Source of the DNA: Fructobacillus evanidus
GTDB taxonomy: Bacteria; Bacillota; Bacilli; Lactobacillales; Lactobacillaceae
Assembly (NCBI RefSeq): GCF_963580165.1
Contig: NZ_CAUZLM010000002.1
Location: 62,001 to 126,000 of the forward strand
DNA length: 64,000 bases
Direction of reading: 5' to 3'
The stretch's first letter is position 1. Each line of letters begins with the position of its first letter. The notes under the pieces are model-generated. The model was not told the DNA's origin. It searched no databases and saw nothing but the letters and a program-made list of their open reading frames with translations. Below are positions 60,945 through 64,000 of this stretch, one piece after another. Made by a program: the position numbers and the translations under genes.

Positions 60945-62155
60945 ACAAAGTACTCCCGGGCCTGACGTAGGGCCAAAACAAAGCGGTCAAGGTCTTCTTG
61001 GTTGTTGTAAAAGGCAAAGGTAGCACGAACGGCCGATTGAATGCCCAAATAATCCATTAATGGCTGGGCACAATGGTGGCCCGCCCGGACCTCAACGCCA
61101 GCCATATCCAACACCGTGGCAACATCATGCGGATGAACACCCGCTAAGTTAAAGGACAAAACACCATGGTGGTTTTTGGCGTCCTTTGGTCCATAAACAG
61201 TCAGATCAGGGATTTCTGCTAAGGCGGACAAAGCACCCGCCATCAACTCCTCCTCTTTGTCGGCGATTGCCGTTAATCCAACCTCGTTCAAGTAATCGAC
61301 AGCTGCTCCAAGACCAATGGCGCCAGCAATATTGGGCGTCCCGGCTTCAAAGCGCCAGGGCACCTCTTGAAAGGTGGATTCCTCTAACGTCACCCGCTCA
61401 ATCATTTCCCCACCGTATTGCACCGGTGTCATCGCCTCTAAGAAATCAGCTTTCCCATACAGCACTCCGATTCCGGTCGGCCCGAGCATTTTATGCCCGG
61501 AAAAGGCATAGAAATCAACATCTAAGTCCGAAACATCAATTGGAAAATGGCCGACGGCCTGGGCCCCATCAACAATGACCGTCGCCCCAACTTCATGGGC
61601 GAGCGCCGTCATTTCCTTGACCGGTGCCAGGCTGCCAAGGACATTGGAAACATGGGCAAAGGAAACAATTTTCGTCTGCTTACTGAGCTTGTTTTTAAAA
61701 TCAGCCAGGTCAATTTCCCCGTCAGCTGTCAGGGAAACATATTGCAACTGAGCCCCCGTCGCCTTGGCCAATACTTGCCAAGGAACAATGTTGGAGTGAT
61801 GCTCCAACTGGGTTAACAAAATTTCATCCCCAGCCTCTAGTTGATTGGGCCCATAGCCCTGGGCCAGCCAATTCAGACTTTCGGTCGTCGACCTGGTAAA
61901 GACGATGTTTTTGGCAGCAGTTGCACCAATCATGGCTGCAACCTTCGCCCGCGCGCCCTCATAACTAATCGTAGCCTCTTGTGAGAGCGTATAAACGCCA
62001 CGGTGAACATTGGCATTTTCTCGGTCATAATAGGCCCGAATGCGGTCTAAAACCTGGACTGGTTTTTGGCTTGTCGCCGCCCCATCGAGGTAAGTTAGCG
62101 GATGGCCGTTGACCTGCCGCTTTAAAATTGTAAAGTCATCTCGTACCGTTTTCAT
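60941..62155 (-). CDS. sufS: Cysteine desulfurase SufS
   Basis: This 404-residue PLP enzyme removes sulfur from cysteine. The PLP lysine is in FYAFSGHKMLGPTG near residue 225 and the catalytic cysteine in RAGHHCAQPLM near 360. LDGAATSQKP at the N-terminus and TRSTTESLN near 87 are class V signatures. Its start overlaps the 3' end of sufD by 20 bases. Confidence 0.96.
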   Translation of the reverse strand: MKTVRDDFTILKRQVNGHPLTYLDGAATSQKPVQVLDRIRAYYDRENANVHRGVYTLSQEATISYEGARAKVAAMIGATAAKNIVFTRSTTESLNWLAQGYGPNQLEAGDEILLTQLEHHSNIVPWQVLAKATGAQLQYVSLTADGEIDLADFKNKLSKQTKIVSFAHVSNVLGSLAPVKEMTALAHEVGATVIVDGAQAVGHFPIDVSDLDVDFYAFSGHKMLGPTGIGVLYGKADFLEAMTPVQYGGEMIERVTLEESTFQEVPWRFEAGTPNIAGAIGLGAAVDYLNEVGLTAIADKEEELMAGALSALAEIPDLTVYGPKDAKNHHGVLSFNLAGVHPHDVATVLDMAGVEVRAGHHCAQPLMDYLGIQSAVRATFAFYNNQEDLDRFVLALRQAREYFV

Positions 62156-63326
62156 CGTTTAACTTTCTTTCAATGGCTGCAACAACCTGATTTTCGACCT
62201 TCTGATCATGGATTTTCGCGAGGATTTCACCCACAAAGCCACGAACAACCAGCCGTCTAGCAACCTGTTCCGTCAAACCGCGACTCATCAAATAGTAGAG
62301 TTGCTGGTCATCGACCTGGCCAACCGAGGCCGCATGCCCGGCCGTGACATCACTTTCGTCAATCAAAAGCAACGGATTGGCCTCACCACGAGCGCGCTTA
62401 GACAGCATCAAGACCCGTGATTCCTGCTGGGCATCGGATCCTTTGGCGCCCTTGATAATCCGCCCCATCCCATTAAAAATCAGGCTCGAACTATTCAAAA
62501 TCACTCCACGTTGGAAGATATGACCAACCGTATGCCGACCGATATTTTGGATTTCGGTGTTAAAACCTTGGACCTGCTTGCCCGCAGTAAACGCGGCCAC
62601 CTCGGTTTCTGATTTGGCACCCTCACCAACAAGCTTGGTCGTCAATTGGCTAATCACGTTGCCATCGTTAAAGGCAGCGTTGACCCAGTTGACTTCCGCC
62701 TGGTTACCAACAACGGCCTGCCGGTTAATAAAGCCAGTTGTCTCCTGGTCTAAGTGGTCGAAGTTCACCATCGTCAGCTTGGCACCAGTGGCCGCCAAAA
62801 CCTCAACTACTAAGGAAACATTGCTGATGCCGGCAGTAGCCGTCTCCAACTGACTGACGATTCGTGCCTGACTATTTTGATCGGCATAAATCACCACTCG
62901 GCCGACCAAGTCACCGTCTGCACCCAAATGAGCCAAAAAGAGATTCAAATTTTCAGCAACAGTCACCCCGGCTGGTAAATAGATAAAGAGACCCGTGTTA
63001 GCACTTTGCAGATTTTCTGCCGTCAAGCGGTCCTTTGCCTCGGCCACTTGGTCATAAACCTTTGCGACTAAGTCTGGGTAGTCTTGCTTGGCTTGCTTCA
63101 ATGGTAGCAATAAAACGCCGGCCTCCGCCAAGTCCTCCGGCAAATCATAATACGTTTGGCTCAGTCCGGCCAACTCAATCCCGGCCTCCCCGGCTTGCGC
63201 CATCAAAGGATGTTCTGCCTGCCCTTGACCGGGCACTAAATCCGTCAGACCCCAATGTTGGAAACGAACCTTGGGAAAGTCTGGTAGGGGCAATTCTTCA
63301 ATTATTTGTCTTTTGACCTCTTCCAT
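62136..63326 (-). CDS. sufD: Fe-S cluster assembly protein SufD
   Basis: This protein of about 396 residues has the SufBD beta-helix core: LIFNGMGRIIKGAKGSDAQQESRVL near 285-310, then LLIDESDVTAGHAASVGQVD, the SufD histidine region. The N-terminal helical region is poorly conserved. I choose the ATG at 63326, just after the sufC stop. The frame reaches back to 63344 inside sufC without a ribosome site. Confidence 0.93.
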   Translation of the reverse strand: MEEVKRQIIEELPLPDFPKVRFQHWGLTDLVPGQGQAEHPLMAQAGEAGIELAGLSQTYYDLPEDLAEAGVLLLPLKQAKQDYPDLVAKVYDQVAEAKDRLTAENLQSANTGLFIYLPAGVTVAENLNLFLAHLGADGDLVGRVVIYADQNSQARIVSQLETATAGISNVSLVVEVLAATGAKLTMVNFDHLDQETTGFINRQAVVGNQAEVNWVNAAFNDGNVISQLTTKLVGEGAKSETEVAAFTAGKQVQGFNTEIQNIGRHTVGHIFQRGVILNSSSLIFNGMGRIIKGAKGSDAQQESRVLMLSKRARGEANPLLLIDESDVTAGHAASVGQVDDQQLYYLMSRGLTEQVARRLVVRGFVGEILAKIHDQKVENQVVAAIERKLNDENGTR

Positions 63327-63327
63327 C

Positions 63328-64000
63328 TCACACCACCGGTACATCTTCGTCTGTCAGCGTAATATCGAGTCCTAATTCATCACGAAGGGCCGCATAACCC
63401 TCACCTTCCAAACGCTTGGCCAAATCAGGACCGCCAGTCTTCACGATCTTGCCACCCATCATCACGTGCACATAATCTGGCACGATGTAGTCGAGCAAGC
63501 GTTGATAATGCGTAATCATCAAGGTGGCAAAATCAGCCGAGCGCATGCTATTAACACCCTTTGAAACAACCTTTAAGGCATCAATATCCAAGCCGGAATC
63601 GATTTCATCGAGAATGGCAATCGCTGGCTTAATCATTAGCATTTGCAGAATTTCATTGCGCTTCTTTTCTCCACCGGAGAAGCCTTCGTTCAAATAGCGA
63701 CTGGCCATCTCGGCGTTCATCGACAAAAAGTTTCGCTTTTCTTCCAATTCCTTCATGAAAGTCATGACATCCACTTGGTCGTCATCGGCACGTCTGGCAT
63801 TCACGGCCGAACGCATAAACTCAAAATTCGTAATACCTTGAATTTCAGCCGGATATTGCATGGCCAAAAATAGGCCAGCTCGAGCACGTTCATCAACACT
63901 CATTTCACTTAAGTCCTGGCCATCCAGCTTGATGGTTCCCTGGGTGATTTGATAGGCGGGATGACCCATAATTGTTTGTGATAAGGTCGATTTTCCAGTT
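63328..64000 (-). CDS. sufC: Fe-S assembly ATPase SufC (5' end beyond the right edge)
   Basis: ABC ATPase of the SufBCD complex. The frame is open to the window edge and shows the end of Walker A (GKSTLSQTIMGHP). The SufC Q-loop region FLAMQYPAEIQGI and signature FSGGEKKRNE follow. Walker B AILDEIDSGLDIDAL and the H-loop LMITHYQRLL are also present. Only the first 30 or so residues are missing. It is the first gene of the sufCDSUB-sufT run. Confidence 0.96.
   Translation of the reverse strand, partial: TGKSTLSQTIMGHPAYQITQGTIKLDGQDLSEMSVDERARAGLFLAMQYPAEIQGITNFEFMRSAVNARRADDDQVDVMTFMKELEEKRNFLSMNAEMASRYLNEGFSGGEKKRNEILQMLMIKPAIAILDEIDSGLDIDALKVVSKGVNSMRSADFATLMITHYQRLLDYIVPDYVHVMMGGKIVKTGGPDLAKRLEGEGYAALRDELGLDITLTDEDVPVV

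Noticed and set aside
1..64000. CRISPR arrays, insertion sequences, prophage genes, rRNA
   Set aside because: No regular repeat-spacer series, transposase, integrase or phage structural motif, and no rRNA segment were found on either strand.

Overview
The window reads as the chromosome of a low-to-moderate GC Gram-positive of the Lactobacillales. A heterofermentative member of the Leuconostoc/Weissella/Fructobacillus side of the family fits best. Supporting points are the class 1A (fumarate-type) PyrD with its cysteine at residue 130, a PyrR-type attenuator, two T-boxes, CcpA with a cre site, a lactobacillus-type isoleucine 2-epimerase, a short NAD-type 6-phosphogluconate dehydrogenase and a SUF (not ISC) system. 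The genus is inference. Almost every gene is on the minus strand, as expected for one leading-strand arm. The three exceptions are a HerA/FtsK-type ATPase (626-1804), the RpiR regulator of the gluconate genes (23676-24527) and an orphan FlgT-C-like protein (33371-33775).

Layout, left to right. 1-2.6 kb: the start of pcrA, the divergent HerA-like ATPase and a GH73 autolysin. 2.7-10.4 kb: the pyrimidine operon pyrB-pyrC-carA-carB-pyrD behind a PyrR attenuator. 10.5-14.6 kb: alaS (T-box)-ireB-ruvX-DUF1292. 14.7-19.4 kb: isoleucine 2-epimerase and two APC permeases. 19.5-24.5 kb: gluconate uptake and catabolism (gntP, gntK, gnd) with a divergent RpiR regulator. 24.6-28.2 kb: udk, an MFS exporter, ccpA and a small membrane protein. 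28.3-32.3 kb: recG-plsX-acpP-sprT. 32.5-34.9 kb: an AT-rich patch with a SemiSWEET, the FlgT-C-like gene behind a long structured leader, hicAB and tRNA-Cys. 35-41.9 kb: a YibE/YibF pair, dnaI, dnaB, coaE, a DUF975 protein and mutM. 42-48.8 kb: a DEAD-box helicase, obgE, uvrC and pyrG. 49.1-52.7 kb: a T-box amino acid permease, a NiCoT transporter and a divergent YrdC-domain protein. 52.9-58.6 kb: leuABCD plus an MFS transporter behind a leader-peptide attenuator. 58.7-64 kb: sufCDSUB and a SufT/MIP18 protein, cut by the window end.

The regulatory content is rich and mostly RNA based. There is UMP sensing (PyrR) for pyr and a probable CTP-sensing reiterative-initiation attenuator for pyrG. 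T-boxes control alaS and one permease, and a leucine leader peptide precedes leuA. An element upstream of ccpA combines a terminator, a cre site and a -35 box.

The most unusual signal is not a gene. The heptamer AAATCAG/CTGATTT occurs about 100 times by hand count, where roughly 10 are expected from composition. It appears in several reading frames, on both strands and in intergenic DNA, and in six genes it sits exactly on or against the stop codon. No insertion sequence, prophage or CRISPR array was seen.
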